From Acinetobacter soli (lineage in GTDB: Bacteria; Pseudomonadota; Gammaproteobacteria; Pseudomonadales; Moraxellaceae): a stretch of DNA of 64,000 nt. The notes below the pieces were generated by a model, which was not told the origin of the DNA, did no database searches, and saw only the letters and a program-made list of their open reading frames with translations. The stretch is taken from contig NZ_BBNM01000014.1 in NCBI RefSeq assembly GCF_000760595.1, positions 1 to 64,000 of the forward strand, read 5' to 3'. Each line of letters opens with the position of its first letter. The first letter of the stretch is position 1. Position numbers and translations under genes: made by a program. Shown here in pieces: positions 32,345-42,723 of this stretch.

Positions 32345-32944
32345 ATGCCGTACATCGTGGGGCTTACAGGTGGAATCGGAAGTGGTAAATCGGCTGCCAG
32401 CCAATGGTTTGAACATCAAGACATTGATGTGGTCGATGCCGATGTGGTCGCACGTGAAGTTGTTCAACCGGGACAACCCGCACTGGAAAAAATTGCACAG
32501 CACTTTGGTGACTGGGTTTTGCAGGCAGACGGTCAACTGGATCGCCGCGCCTTACGTGACTATATTTTTCAGCATCCGGAGGCACGCCAACAGCTCGAAG
32601 CCATTACCCACCCTATCATCCGACAATCGATTTTGTCGCAGTTGCAACAGGCACAGAGTGCGTATGTGATTCTGGTTTCGCCGTTATTGTTTGAAACCGG
32701 TCAAGATCGAATGACCCATCGCAACCTGCTGGTCGATGTGAGCGAAGCCACCCAACTGAAAAGAGCCAGTCAACGCGATGCGCAATCAACCGAACAGATC
32801 CAGAAAATTATAGCCACACAAATGCCGCGTTCTGAAAAATTAAAACGCGCAGATGATGTGGTACATAATGAAGGCACGCTCGATGAGCTGTATCAGCAAT
32901 TGATGCGTTTACACACCGATTATTTAACACGCTCGCCTGATTGA
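32345..32944 (+). CDS. coaE: Dephospho-CoA kinase
   Basis: A 199-residue P-loop kinase of the last CoA step, with GLTGGIGSGKS at residues 6–16. An in-frame ATG at 32339 abuts the AGGAGG at 32333–32338, so ATG 32345, six bases further on, is the better start. The gene follows pilD by two bases, the familiar pilBCD-coaE order. Its 3' end overlaps the convergent transporter gene by 25 bases. Confidence 0.96.
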   Translation: MPYIVGLTGGIGSGKSAASQWFEHQDIDVVDADVVAREVVQPGQPALEKIAQHFGDWVLQADGQLDRRALRDYIFQHPEARQQLEAITHPIIRQSILSQLQQAQSAYVILVSPLLFETGQDRMTHRNLLVDVSEATQLKRASQRDAQSTEQIQKIIATQMPRSEKLKRADDVVHNEGTLDELYQQLMRLHTDYLTRSPD

Positions 32945-33849
32945 TTTTTCTGCTTTTCAAGCTCTCGGGTGAGCGTGTCTTTCAAGCGCCAGCGCCACGG
33001 CTGCAACGCGCCTATTCCCATTCCAATTAGACCAAACAAAAGCGATAGACTCAGCGGCTCATGAAGTAAGGGAACAGCAATCAATGCCGCCAAAAATGGC
33101 GCCAAGTTGACGATACTGCCCGCTTTAAACGCACCTAAACGTTCAATCGCGGCAATATAGGTCAGTGTGGCCAAAATCACCACAAATACGCCATGGAACA
33201 GCCCCTGCACCACTAAGTGAAGCGGCTCAACCTGATTAAAATGTTTGGGCAGAAACAACGCATAAACGGGTAAATAAAATAATGTCGACCAGATGGCTAC
33301 GCTGGTCATAGCATGCCATGCGCTCAGCTTCCATTGCTTGAGCAAGATGGTAAAAACTCCCCACCACATTGCGCTACATACAAAAAGCACATCACCAACG
33401 CCAAAACCACTATGATTTTGGCGAAGCATCAATACGCTCATCAGGCCAATTGAAGCCAGAATAATGCAAAAGCTCAGCCATGTATGGCGGTCAAAGGGTT
33501 GCCCGAACAGCACAAAGGCTGCAATGGCTGTCCATAACGGCATGGTGCCATTTAAAAAAATCGCGGCATGTGCGGCGGGTGCATACAAAAACGCACTATA
33601 AACCGTCAGGCAATAGCCCACACCGCCAATCAGCGCCAAAATCATGGCTTTGGGCTGCCATAAAAAGGCCCAGTCTTTTTTGTAGATCAGTATAGGCACC
33701 AACAGACAAAAGGCGATTGCAAAACGCATTGCCACAATGTCCCAGGCACTGATATGCCACTGGGCATTGAGTCGAGAAAAAATCGTGAAGCCACCCCAAA
33801 TACACATGGTAATGGCCACATAACCGTACCCTTGTAATCTGGGTGACAT
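32920..33849 (-). CDS. EamA-family (DMT) transporter
   Basis: A 309-residue membrane protein with ten predicted helices arranged as two EamA repeats. The first repeat starts YVAITMCIWGGFTIFSRLNA, and the second is clear around DVLFVCSAMWWGVFTILLK. A drug/metabolite exporter of unknown substrate. It is convergent with coaE, with overlapping 3' ends. Confidence 0.88.
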   Translation of the reverse strand: MSPRLQGYGYVAITMCIWGGFTIFSRLNAQWHISAWDIVAMRFAIAFCLLVPILIYKKDWAFLWQPKAMILALIGGVGYCLTVYSAFLYAPAAHAAIFLNGTMPLWTAIAAFVLFGQPFDRHTWLSFCIILASIGLMSVLMLRQNHSGFGVGDVLFVCSAMWWGVFTILLKQWKLSAWHAMTSVAIWSTLFYLPVYALFLPKHFNQVEPLHLVVQGLFHGVFVVILATLTYIAAIERLGAFKAGSIVNLAPFLAALIAVPLLHEPLSLSLLFGLIGMGIGALQPWRWRLKDTLTRELEKQKNQSGERVK

Positions 33850-33886
33850 GGCAATCTTTAACCTTTGACAATGCCGAATTTAACGC

Positions 33887-34633
33887 TTAAACCAAACGTT
33901 GACGGCAGGCCTCATAGAGCGCCATTCCTGTGGCAACACTCACGTTTAAACTTTGAAGATTTCCCGACATTGGGATATACACGGTTTGGTCACATTGCGA
34001 CTGCGTGATCGGACGTAAACCCGTATCTTCAGCCCCCATCACAATGGCAACGTTTCCAGAAAAATCACACTCTTGTAAAGGTAATGCTTTTTCATCCAGC
34101 ATAGTGCCCACAACTTTGACAAAGAACTGCGCTTTAATATGCGCCAATGTACGTGCCAAATTGGTGACCTGAATAAACTTCACTTTTTCTGCGCCACCAG
34201 CAGCGACTTTACGTGCAGTGGGTGTGAGTCCGGCAGAACGGTCACGCGGGACAATCACCGCCACCACGCCCATCGCCGCCGCCGTACGGATACATGCACC
34301 AAGGTTATGCGGATCGGTGACCTGATCGAGAGCCAAAAGCAAGGCATTGTCTTGCTGCTCGAGCAATTGATCTAAGTCTTTTTCATTTAACACCGGATGT
34401 GGGCGTACCGCAGCCACCACGCCTTGATGAAACGGCAAACCAGCCAGTTTTTCCAAGCTGTCACGGCTGGCTTTTTGTACACTAATCCCGAATGGTTCGG
34501 CCAGCTCTAAAATTTTTTGCAAGCGCTGATCATCTCGGCCTTTGAGTGTAAACAGGGTCAAAACCCGCTCAGGCTCCAACTCTAACAATGACTCCACCGA
34601 ATGAACGCCATAATAATATTCTGGTTTAGCCAT
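33887..34633 (-). CDS. rlmB: 23S rRNA (guanosine-2'-O-)-methyltransferase RlmB
   Basis: A 248-residue SpoU/TrmH-family enzyme that methylates G2251 of 23S rRNA in E. coli. An N-terminal substrate-binding domain (YYGVHSVESLLELEPERV) precedes the knotted SPOUT domain with NLGACIRTAAAMG, IVMGAEDTGLR and IPMSGNLQSLNVSVATGM. Confidence 0.96.
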   Translation of the reverse strand: MAKPEYYYGVHSVESLLELEPERVLTLFTLKGRDDQRLQKILELAEPFGISVQKASRDSLEKLAGLPFHQGVVAAVRPHPVLNEKDLDQLLEQQDNALLLALDQVTDPHNLGACIRTAAAMGVVAVIVPRDRSAGLTPTARKVAAGGAEKVKFIQVTNLARTLAHIKAQFFVKVVGTMLDEKALPLQECDFSGNVAIVMGAEDTGLRPITQSQCDQTVYIPMSGNLQSLNVSVATGMALYEACRQRLV

Positions 34634-34734
34634 GGTGACCCTCTAAAAGCACAGATAAAAAAATAAAATCCTGTAAAGCCAGCTTCACAGGATTTTTTAA
34701 CGCGACCATTTTAACTGATTTAACAGCTGATGAG

Positions 34735-35061
34735 TTAGCCTTCTAAATGACAAACGTAATCTAATACGTCGTCAGTTTCGATTTTAAATAGGCTATTTCC
34801 AGGCACATAAAACGATTGTCCGGCACGGAACAATTCACTTTCAGTATTATCGGCAATTTTTACGCGACATTCGCCAGAGATAATTTCCATACGCTCAGGA
34901 ACATGGGTTTCAAATGTCAGTGGCTGTTCAGTCGGTAATATCACACCTAATGTTTTTTTTGTACCGTCTTCAAACTGAACGGTGTGACTGATGCATAAAC
35001 CACCAAAATATACATTTGATTTTTTAATCACACTCACGTGATCAAATTGAGTAGAACTCAT
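34735..35061 (-). CDS. ppnP: Pyrimidine/purine nucleoside phosphorylase PpnP (DUF1255)
   Basis: A 108-residue cupin of the YaiE/PpnP family, which phosphorolyses a wide range of nucleosides. Core segments are NVYFGGLCISHTV, LGVILPTEQPLTFETHVPER and FYVPGNSLFKIE. ATG 35061 is chosen because TTGGAG precedes it at good spacing and it matches the family's start; an upstream ATG at 35139 would add a poorly conserved leader. Confidence 0.92.
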   Translation of the reverse strand: MSSTQFDHVSVIKKSNVYFGGLCISHTVQFEDGTKKTLGVILPTEQPLTFETHVPERMEIISGECRVKIADNTESELFRAGQSFYVPGNSLFKIETDDVLDYVCHLEG

Positions 35062-35145
35062 GCGTACGTCTCCAAAAAATGTCGCATTTATATGAGGTAA
35101 TGACAGATGTAGTTTAATTGTGGCGAAATAACTAATCAATCAGTT

Positions 35146-36450
35146 TTAAACAGGATAAATCTGCAAATTCCATGCCTTTACACGGATCTGCGCCGCATAT
35201 AATTCTGGCAAATGTAGATCGATTGATCCAGATTCATCCACCGTGGCGCGGTACTGACACACAATTTGCTTTTTATTGTTGTATAAAATCCATTGAATTT
35301 GGCGGGCCATTGAATCAGGCACAGTTACGTTGACCACTGCACTCGATTCATTCATTCCCACATGCGCGTGTCGGGTCAGTGTTACTGGCGTATCTTGCTT
35401 TTGATCGCCTGGAAATGCTTCGGCAGAAGGGTCAAATCCATATCGATCATGAGTCATGACACTCTGACATAAGGTTGGCCAGATACAATAACGTAAAAAA
35501 TGCTGATCCATGACCCGCGTATTTAGATAACGTCCGGAATAAATATAATCGCTAATCAAAGCTTCAACCTGATGAAAAACGCCTGTACATCCGCCCCACA
35601 TCCCCGCCAAGATTAATTCGGTGTGCGAATAGTAATCTCGCATAACATGAAACCAGCGGTCGCTGTCCAGCCATTGCTGAACGGCTGCAACCTCTCGTGG
35701 TGAAATCAGTGAATCGGCATCGCGGATTAAGAAGCGTTTAACTTGCGGATCATCCATCACCAAAAAGCGCCAGAACAACCCTGAAATCTGAGGCTGAGTC
35801 TCGGTCACTTTAATGAGCTGTGCACCATGCTGGCTTAATCGCTGCAAAATGGGCGTCGGCACTGAATCATCGACATAAAAGCGGCAGCGCCAATTTGGAT
35901 AGAGTTCTTTGGCTCGAATAACATTTAACACTGCGGTTTCACAATAACGCGGATGATCTCCAAATAATGAAAATGAAATAATATTCTGGTTAGGATTTTC
36001 TGCCAGAAAGCGTTCGGGTGCTGCTTGTGGCAGTGTCAATTTTGGTTCTTGGCTTGCCTGTTGCTGTTTACGCTCAATGGCAAGACGGCCAAAGTGCTGC
36101 ATGTCTTGCGCGCGATTAAGCGCAAAACAGACTTCACAAAGTCCGTCATAAATATTGGGATCGACAGATCCGTTGCTTAACGTAATGGCGTGCTGATAAT
36201 GCGCATAAGCATCTAAATAACGCTTTAACTGAAGTTCTGTGTAAGCCAAATCCATGTAGGCCACCGGATGCTGAGGCACAAGATCAATTACCTGCCGTAC
36301 CAGCTCATAAGCCTGCTGATAATCTGCTGCCGCACTTGCACGGCGAAATTGTGCCGATAGTGCTGCAAGCTGTTGATTGAGCTGCGCTACTTTTTTTGGC
36401 GATTGCGCACTTTTTTGTACAGGTTTAGGTATGGGAAGACGTATTTTCAT
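35146..36450 (-). CDS. TPR-containing glycosyltransferase-like protein
   Basis: About 434 residues from ATG 36450; an upstream start at 36519 would overlap the recN leader. The N-terminal part (about residues 25–130) is TPR-like helical repeat (YQQAYELVRQVIDLVP, AYMDLAYTELQLKRYLDAYA). It is followed by a nucleotide-sugar transferase-like region with AENPNQNIISFSLFGDHPRY and a DxD-type FLIRDADSLISPRE. No signal peptide, so probably cytoplasmic. The likely target is a surface glycan or a protein, but nothing in the neighbourhood fixes it. Divergent from recN. Confidence 0.72.
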   Translation of the reverse strand: MKIRLPIPKPVQKSAQSPKKVAQLNQQLAALSAQFRRASAAADYQQAYELVRQVIDLVPQHPVAYMDLAYTELQLKRYLDAYAHYQHAITLSNGSVDPNIYDGLCEVCFALNRAQDMQHFGRLAIERKQQQASQEPKLTLPQAAPERFLAENPNQNIISFSLFGDHPRYCETAVLNVIRAKELYPNWRCRFYVDDSVPTPILQRLSQHGAQLIKVTETQPQISGLFWRFLVMDDPQVKRFLIRDADSLISPREVAAVQQWLDSDRWFHVMRDYYSHTELILAGMWGGCTGVFHQVEALISDYIYSGRYLNTRVMDQHFLRYCIWPTLCQSVMTHDRYGFDPSAEAFPGDQKQDTPVTLTRHAHVGMNESSAVVNVTVPDSMARQIQWILYNNKKQIVCQYRATVDESGSIDLHLPELYAAQIRVKAWNLQIYPV

Positions 36451-36575
36451 TTTCTGACTGACAAATCTTGCTATTCTTATAATGGACTTAGAATAACGAA
36501 TCTCTTGTGACAAGTCCAAAAGTTCACTATCTTAAACATCTTAAACAAAAAACTCTTGGCGCCTTGGATGCGTTT

Positions 36576-38237
36576 ATGCTGACACATTTAACTCTTATCA
36601 ATTTTGCTTTGGCCGATCACCTTGCCTTGGATATTGAACACGGATTTAACGTTCTGACCGGGGAAACAGGGGCTGGAAAATCATTGCTTTTAGATGCCTT
36701 ATCAGCAAGTTTGGGCGAGCGTACCGACACCAATTACGTGCGCTATGGGGCAGAAAAAGCCGATATCACCGCAACTTTCAGTTATCGCGAACACAGCGCA
36801 GAGGCCGAATGGCTCAAAGAGCATGAACTCGATGATGACTCCGGTGAAATTCATTTGCGTCGCGTCATTTTCGCCACTGGCCGGAGCAAAGCTTGGATTA
36901 ACGGCCGCCCGAGCAGCTTGTCTGAACTACGTGAGTTGGGGCGCTTGCTGGTACAACTGTATAGTCAGCATAGTCAGCAACAATTACTTGAACCGCCCTA
37001 TCCCAAACACTGGCTCGATCGTTACTACAACTTTTACACGCCCGCACATGCAGTAAAACAGGCCTACAATGACTGGCAAAATACTATTCGTCAGCATCAG
37101 GCGGCACTAGATGCACAGGCCACCCGCCAGCAGCGCATCGCCACACTGGAATTACAAATTGAAGAACTTGAAGACATAGTCGCAATCGACTACAAAGAGC
37201 TTGAACAAGAATTTGATCGACTGAGTCATCATGAACATATCATGCAAGATTGTGGCTATGGTCTAAATTTACTCGATGAGGCTGAGCCGAATATTACCCA
37301 AGAATTGGCCTCGTTACTGCGTCGGCTTGAGTCACATGCTGGTCGTAGTGAGCAGTTGTCTGAAATTTATAATTCATTGCTCAATGCACAAAGTGAAATC
37401 GACGATGCCACGGCCAATTTACGCCAGTTTATCGACCGCCAAAGCTTCGATCCAGAACGTATGGAAGAACTCAACAGTACCTTGGAAGTATTTCATCGTC
37501 TGGCCCGTAAATATCGCACACAGCCTGAACAGCTCAAACAGGATTATGCACAGTGGCAACTTGAGCTAGATCAATTACATCAACTTGAAGACCCTGAAAC
37601 ACTGGCCGAGCAAGTCGACATTGCCCATCAGGAATTCTTGGAAAAAGCTGAATATCTGGATCAGATCCGTCGTGACGCCGCACAACCGCTGGCCAAACAG
37701 CTGACCGAGCAAGTGAAACCTTTAGCCTTGCCGGAGGCACATTTCGAATTTAAGTTTGAACCGCTGGAGCAACCGTCTGCCGAGGGCTTAAGCTTCATTC
37801 AATTACTCTTTACAGCAAATAAAGGGATTCCACCCCAACCGCTTGCGCGTGTGGCATCAGGCGGCGAGTTGTCGCGCATCGCATTGGTGATGCAAGTGAT
37901 GAATGCGGAGAAAACCGAAGCCGAAGTCTTGGTGTTTGATGAGATTGACGTGGGTATTAGCGGTGGCACAGCCGAAGTGGTCGGACGGCTACTGGCCGAT
38001 CTGGCGCAGCATGTGCAGTTACTGTGTATCACCCATCAGGCTCAAGTGGCTGCTCAATCCGACCAACATCTGCTGGTCAAGAAACAACAAACCGACCCCG
38101 CCAGCAGCACCATCATCGAACTCGATGAACAACAACGCGTTCTTGAACTGGCCCGAATGTCTGGCGGTGTGGAAATTAATGAAACCACGTTACAGCACGC
38201 CAGACAGTTAAGACAGCTTAAATTCCAGCATGCCTAG
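36576..38237 (+). CDS. recN: DNA repair protein RecN
   Basis: A 553-residue SMC-like protein for double-strand break repair. Walker A GETGAGKS is at residues 29–36, with a long central coiled coil, then the signature RVASGGELSRIALVMQV and Walker B VLVFDEIDVGISGGTA. ATG 36576 gives the classical start MLTHLTLINFALADHL and the length of E. coli RecN; an earlier in-frame start at 36507 would add 23 non-conserved residues. Confidence 0.96.
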   Translation: MLTHLTLINFALADHLALDIEHGFNVLTGETGAGKSLLLDALSASLGERTDTNYVRYGAEKADITATFSYREHSAEAEWLKEHELDDDSGEIHLRRVIFATGRSKAWINGRPSSLSELRELGRLLVQLYSQHSQQQLLEPPYPKHWLDRYYNFYTPAHAVKQAYNDWQNTIRQHQAALDAQATRQQRIATLELQIEELEDIVAIDYKELEQEFDRLSHHEHIMQDCGYGLNLLDEAEPNITQELASLLRRLESHAGRSEQLSEIYNSLLNAQSEIDDATANLRQFIDRQSFDPERMEELNSTLEVFHRLARKYRTQPEQLKQDYAQWQLELDQLHQLEDPETLAEQVDIAHQEFLEKAEYLDQIRRDAAQPLAKQLTEQVKPLALPEAHFEFKFEPLEQPSAEGLSFIQLLFTANKGIPPQPLARVASGGELSRIALVMQVMNAEKTEAEVLVFDEIDVGISGGTAEVVGRLLADLAQHVQLLCITHQAQVAAQSDQHLLVKKQQTDPASSTIIELDEQQRVLELARMSGGVEINETTLQHARQLRQLKFQHA

Positions 38238-38352
38238 AGATTTGGTCATAGAAATAAATCATGGAAAATGATTGGCGAAATCCATTTACTCTTGTATGTT
38301 GATAAGAAGAATCTATCTTTCAAAGCGACCGATTTAAAGGAGAAGCGTCTAG

Positions 38353-38907
38353 GTGACCAAACAATATTTGACACACCGTTGTCTGATTGCCCCTCCAGAA
38401 ATGGCCGATGATTTTTTCGCAAATACCGTGATTTATCTGGCACGTCATGACGGTGATGGTGCTCAGGGCCTGATCATCAACCGGCCATCAGGCATTCAGG
38501 TTCGTGAGTTACTCAATGATCTGGATATCGATGCCGATCACGTACAGCCGCATGAAGTTTTGCAAGGTGGGCCATTGCGCCCGGAGGCTGGTTTCGTGTT
38601 ACATACCGGTCAACCTGTATGGCACTCCTCGATTGCAGTAGGCGAAAACCTATGCATTACCACCAGTAAAGATATTTTGGACGCGATTGCACATAACGAA
38701 GGAGTTGGCCGCTATCAAATTGCGCTGGGTTATGCCAGCTGGACAAAAAACCAGCTTGAAGACGAGATCTCTCGTGGCGACTGGCTGGTCTGCGACGCCG
38801 ATATGGATCTGATTTTTAACTTACCTTATGACGAACGTTGGGACGCTGCGTATAAAAAACTCGGCGTCGATCGGAACTGGTTATCATCCGAGATTGGTCA
38901 TGCCTGA
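38353..38907 (+). CDS. yqgE: YqgE/AlgH family protein
   Basis: A 184-residue UPF0301 protein starting at GTG after AAGGAG. It contains [27 protein letters not shown] and [16 protein letters not shown]. The molecular function is unsettled; in Pseudomonas, AlgH was linked to alginate regulation. It overlaps ruvX by 8 bases, a very common pairing. Confidence 0.94.
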   Translation: MTKQYLTHRCLIAPPEMADDFFANTVIYLARHDGDGAQGLIINRPSGIQVRELLNDLDIDADHVQPHEVLQGGPLRPEAGFVLHTGQPVWHSSIAVGENLCITTSKDILDAIAHNEGVGRYQIALGYASWTKNQLEDEISRGDWLVCDADMDLIFNLPYDERWDAAYKKLGVDRNWLSSEIGHA

Positions 38908-39343
38908 GATTTCTACACACAGCATGATTATGGCATTCGATTTTGGCACTCAAAAAATGGGAATTGCCATTGGTCAGGCGGCCATCGAGAGCAGCACGCC
39001 TTTGGCTCTCTTTCCCATGAAAGACGGCATTCCCAACTGGGAGCAACTGCTTAAAATCGTTCAGGAGTGGAAACCCACATTATTTTTGGTGGGCTTGCCA
39101 CTGAATATGGATGATAGTGAGTCGGAGCTTTCAGCACGCGCACGTAAGTTTGCCAGACGCTTACGCCATCAAACCAATATCACCACATGGATGGTCGATG
39201 AACGTTTAACCACGCGTGAAGCACGCGATGAACTCGATCATTACCACAGTCAGGGGCGCGCCAAAGGGGTGGCGGCCGATAGTCTGGCTGCGGGACTACT
39301 GATTCAAAGCTGGTATCGCAACCCGACAGGTATCACACCTTAA
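38900..39343 (+). CDS. ruvX: Holliday junction resolvase-like RuvX/YqgF
   Basis: A 147-residue RNase H-fold protein ([39 protein letters not shown]). In E. coli YqgF acts in 16S rRNA 5' processing and has been proposed as a resolvase. ATG 38900 overlaps the end of yqgE and gives the usual length. Confidence 0.95.
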   Translation: MPEISTHSMIMAFDFGTQKMGIAIGQAAIESSTPLALFPMKDGIPNWEQLLKIVQEWKPTLFLVGLPLNMDDSESELSARARKFARRLRHQTNITTWMVDERLTTREARDELDHYHSQGRAKGVAADSLAAGLLIQSWYRNPTGITP

Positions 39344-39346
39344 TAC

Positions 39347-39376
39347 TGAGGCTCCACATTTTGAGGAGCCTTTTTC
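39347..39376 (+). terminator. Terminator after ruvX
   Basis: The stem AGGCTCC/GGAGCCT with a T run on the plus strand closes the yqgE-ruvX transcript. It lies only a few bases from the 3' end of the convergent efflux operon. Confidence 0.88.
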
Positions 39377-39382
39377 TAAGAC

Positions 39383-40396
39383 TTACTTTTGCTGTTCAGA
39401 CTCGATAATACTGACTGTCGCAGTGCGCCCAGCCACAAACGCCAGTGGATTGTGAGGCGCTTCATCAAGTACGATTTTGACCGGTACACGCTGTGCCAGA
39501 CGGACCCAAGTAAAAGTCGGATTGACATTGGCCAGCAAGGTTGAACTGGTCGAACGCTCACGATCTTCAATGCCCGATGCAATCCCCTGAACATGACCTT
39601 TGATTTTTTGATCATCTCCCATCAACTGGATCACGGCTTTGTCGCCCACATGAATGTGATTGAGTTTGGTTTCTTCGAAATATCCCACCACGTAGAGCTG
39701 CTTACGGTCGACCAAGGCGGCTACTGCGTCCCCCGTCTTAACGTAATTTCCCACCTGTAAATCGAAGTTAGACAAGGTGCCATCTGCTGGTGCCACCACC
39801 TGTGAGCGATTTAGATTGAGCTGAGCCAGATTTAAATTACTTTGCGCCACATCAATCAACGATTTTTGTTCCGTAATGGTAGCTTCGGCCTGTTCAATAG
39901 ATGCTTTCATCTGCGCAATCTCGGCACGTGACTGATCACGTGTGGCATAGACCTGATCTTGTTCCTGCTTGGAAATTGCACCATCGAGCAAACTTGAATA
40001 ACGCGCTGCATTTTTTTCGGCTAAAGCCATATTGGCTTGAGTCTTGGCTAAATTGGCCTTTGCCGCAATCAGGTTCGCTTGTGACTGTGCCAGCCCGGCT
40101 TTGGCCTTGGCCAAATCTGATCGTGCCTGTTCAACATCGAGTTGCTGACGCGCCACATCGATTTTAAATAGCACCTGCCCTTTCTTGACGCTCTGGTTAT
40201 CGTGCACCAAGACTTCAGTGACCAGTCCTGATACATCTGAAGACACCTGAACCACATCGCCACGCACTCGCCCGTCACGTGTCCATGGCGAGGCATTGTA
40301 GTAATTCCACAAATGCACAATCACAAAAACCGCGACAATCACCATGATCAGTGTGACCACGGGTCGAACGAATTTGCGTAAATCTACCTTACTCAT
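39383..40396 (-). CDS. aaeA: HlyD/EmrA-like periplasmic adaptor of an aromatic-acid efflux pump
   Basis: A 337-residue membrane fusion protein with one N-terminal helix (VTLIMVIVAVFVIVHLW). It has a biotinyl-lipoyl half motif (GDVVQVSSDVSGLVTEVLVHD), a long Ala-rich coiled-coil hairpin (about residues 75–185) and a β-barrel end. It is the third gene of a FUSC–DUF1656–HlyD trio, the arrangement of AaeAB-type pumps. The symbol is by homology of arrangement; the substrate is unproven. Confidence 0.82.
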   Translation of the reverse strand: MSKVDLRKFVRPVVTLIMVIVAVFVIVHLWNYYNASPWTRDGRVRGDVVQVSSDVSGLVTEVLVHDNQSVKKGQVLFKIDVARQQLDVEQARSDLAKAKAGLAQSQANLIAAKANLAKTQANMALAEKNAARYSSLLDGAISKQEQDQVYATRDQSRAEIAQMKASIEQAEATITEQKSLIDVAQSNLNLAQLNLNRSQVVAPADGTLSNFDLQVGNYVKTGDAVAALVDRKQLYVVGYFEETKLNHIHVGDKAVIQLMGDDQKIKGHVQGIASGIEDRERSTSSTLLANVNPTFTWVRLAQRVPVKIVLDEAPHNPLAFVAGRTATVSIIESEQQK

Positions 40397-40430
40397 TGTG
40401 TTGTTCCAATTTCACTTAGTAACGATGCTG

Positions 40431-40640
40431 TCATCGACCAAACTGCCAAAGAAAAATCCAGTGCATGCCCATCAACAGGATGATGTATAAACACAGGTTA
40501 AACACACCGGGAAATCCAATCCAGCCTGCTGCAATGAGGCGGTCGGTTCCACGCGTTACGATTTTAAAGACGATAAAGGCACAAATGGCCTGAATCAGAA
40601 AGCTCGGAAAGTACACCCCGTATGCATTAAACTCACCCAT
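40431..40640 (-). CDS. DUF1656 small membrane protein
   Basis: A 69-residue protein with two membrane helices and the DUF1656 start EFNAYGVYFPSFLIQAICAF. It corresponds to AaeX of the E. coli aaeXAB operon. It overlaps the FUSC gene by 8 bases and precedes the adaptor. Confidence 0.9.
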   Translation of the reverse strand: MGEFNAYGVYFPSFLIQAICAFIVFKIVTRGTDRLIAAGWIGFPGVFNLCLYIILLMGMHWIFLWQFGR

Positions 40641-42723
40641 TGCTTTCCCCTTTAGACATCAGCGCGGCTGGTTTATTCTGCTGCGCATGAAAAATACTGC
40701 TGCGGATGTTGTTCATACTCACTTCAATACGCTGTTTTAAGCTGAGGTTCGGCTCATTTGCCAATACCGTTTCAATCTGTTGTATTTGTGCCAGTAATTT
40801 CTCTTGCAAAGCCTGTGGTGTTTCTAATCGTTTTTCCTGATCTTTAAAGCCACGATCGAGTAACTGTTGAAAACGAAATAACGCCCGTTTTAACTCGGTA
40901 GAACCTGTATCACCATGCAGCACCTCAGCAATACGGCTCAAATTCACCACAGCGCTGGCTTCAATCAGCGCACGATTCATCGCCTGCTTCAGCTCATCAG
41001 ACTGCACCATTTTGGTATTTAAAATACCAATGCGATCAAGCATGCTGCGTAAATGAACCCGAAAGCGAACCCCATAAGGCAAATATAAAGCTTCGCGCAT
41101 CGCTTTATAATGTAACGCCAAAATGCGTGTGGCACTGGTCTCGGGAGACATCGCACGAATAAACTGGATCGCTAAAATGGAAATAATCGGCCCCATCACG
41201 CCTGCCATGGCCGTGTCCATGAGCACTACCGCATTGGTTGCATAATGGTTTTGCAAATTCAAACTCATCACAAAGTTGATCAGCATCGGCAGTGCCAATC
41301 CCATCAATGCAGGCTGCGGAAACATCGACAGCAAATAAATGGCCATTGGTGCCAGTACAAAGGCCAGTTGCCAAAATTCTTTCACTTCCGGCATGATGAT
41401 AAAGGCATAAAACACCGTTAACACAGCCGATAAGATCGATCCTTTAATAAATAGCTTAAGCGCAGGCACAGGATTATCGAGTGTCGATAAAATACAGGCA
41501 CTCACCGCTGTGAGCTGCGCCATCATATAACCGGCATGCCAGCCGCTATAAATCCAGAGCAAAAACGAGGCTGCCGTTGCAATACCTGCTGCAATCGAGC
41601 TGCGCACAGCAATCCCGTGATCACGATGTAAACTTGGATATTGTGTCGTGAGCGCTGCAATCCGATCCGGAATGCGTTTATCGCCCCGCTGGATACGCGT
41701 CCAGAGGAGTTTGATGGTCATGACATTTTGAATAAAATGACGCACATCCATTTGAAAAGCCTGCAACATCACCCGTTGCGAAGGATGAATCAGCTCGAAT
41801 AAGTGCTGAAAATCCGTTGTGAATTCGGCAGGTAAATGATCTAGCTGATCGTCTTGGATATCCTGCTGCTCACGCAAAAAGCGAACCACATGCGTATGCA
41901 GCTGCGGCAAAACCTGACGATAACGTAGATCCAGCTCATCCATTTGTGCGATACGCTCAGACATCGAGACCAGATTGGCCACAATCATGGTGATCTGGTG
42001 TAACAGCTCTTGCAACGGTTTGGTCATGCCTCGCAATTCGCCTCGTTCGTAGGCCAAATGTACAGCCAAGCCATGAATATCGGAAGTATCACGTGCTACA
42101 CCTGCCAGCAATTGCGTGTACTGACTACTATGCTGTTCATCTGTCAAAATACGTTCGAATGCTTCGCGGGTATCGTCTAAAGTTTTTTGTACTCGGCGTT
42201 GCAGTTGTGTGCCCAGATGCGCTGGAAAAATTGTGGCAGAAACGACAGCACTACAAATCACCGCCACCGAAATTTCCAGAACACGGCTTAAAGCCATATC
42301 AAAAACGCTATAAGTATCAATACTGTTGATCGAGCTACAGGCCACCATGGCGGTGGTGTATCCGGCCAGCATAAATACGTAGCTTCGCGGTGTACGATCG
42401 AGCAGGGAAATATACAAACACAGTGCAATCCAGAGCGACAACACGAAGGTAAACAGAATCGGCATATCGATCATATGCGGTGTGAGAAAGATCGCGACCG
42501 CACCACCAGCGACCGTACCCAATAAACGATACAGCGCTTTAGACGACACCATACCCGCATAAGGCTGTGCAATGATAATGACGGTGCCCGCGGCCCACAT
42601 CGGATAAGTCAAATCCAGTGAAAAGGCAATATAGAGCGCGAGCATCATGGCGATAAAGGTTTTGACGGCAAAAATCAAATCCATTCGACTGGGCCGAAAC
42701 GCCAAGATCTGTTTCCAAAGCAT
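40633..42723 (-). CDS. aaeB: FUSC/AaeB-like inner-membrane efflux transporter
   Basis: A 696-residue protein with two blocks of about six membrane helices (FIAMMLALYIAFSLDLTYPM near the N-terminus; SIAAGIATAASFLLWIYSGW in the middle), separated by a large cytosolic helical domain. It matches the fusaric acid resistance/AaeB family that exports aromatic carboxylic acids. First gene of the trio, divergent from an IclR regulator 453 bases away. Confidence 0.88.
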   Translation of the reverse strand: MLWKQILAFRPSRMDLIFAVKTFIAMMLALYIAFSLDLTYPMWAAGTVIIIAQPYAGMVSSKALYRLLGTVAGGAVAIFLTPHMIDMPILFTFVLSLWIALCLYISLLDRTPRSYVFMLAGYTTAMVACSSINSIDTYSVFDMALSRVLEISVAVICSAVVSATIFPAHLGTQLQRRVQKTLDDTREAFERILTDEQHSSQYTQLLAGVARDTSDIHGLAVHLAYERGELRGMTKPLQELLHQITMIVANLVSMSERIAQMDELDLRYRQVLPQLHTHVVRFLREQQDIQDDQLDHLPAEFTTDFQHLFELIHPSQRVMLQAFQMDVRHFIQNVMTIKLLWTRIQRGDKRIPDRIAALTTQYPSLHRDHGIAVRSSIAAGIATAASFLLWIYSGWHAGYMMAQLTAVSACILSTLDNPVPALKLFIKGSILSAVLTVFYAFIIMPEVKEFWQLAFVLAPMAIYLLSMFPQPALMGLALPMLINFVMSLNLQNHYATNAVVLMDTAMAGVMGPIISILAIQFIRAMSPETSATRILALHYKAMREALYLPYGVRFRVHLRSMLDRIGILNTKMVQSDELKQAMNRALIEASAVVNLSRIAEVLHGDTGSTELKRALFRFQQLLDRGFKDQEKRLETPQALQEKLLAQIQQIETVLANEPNLSLKQRIEVSMNNIRSSIFHAQQNKPAALMSKGESNG

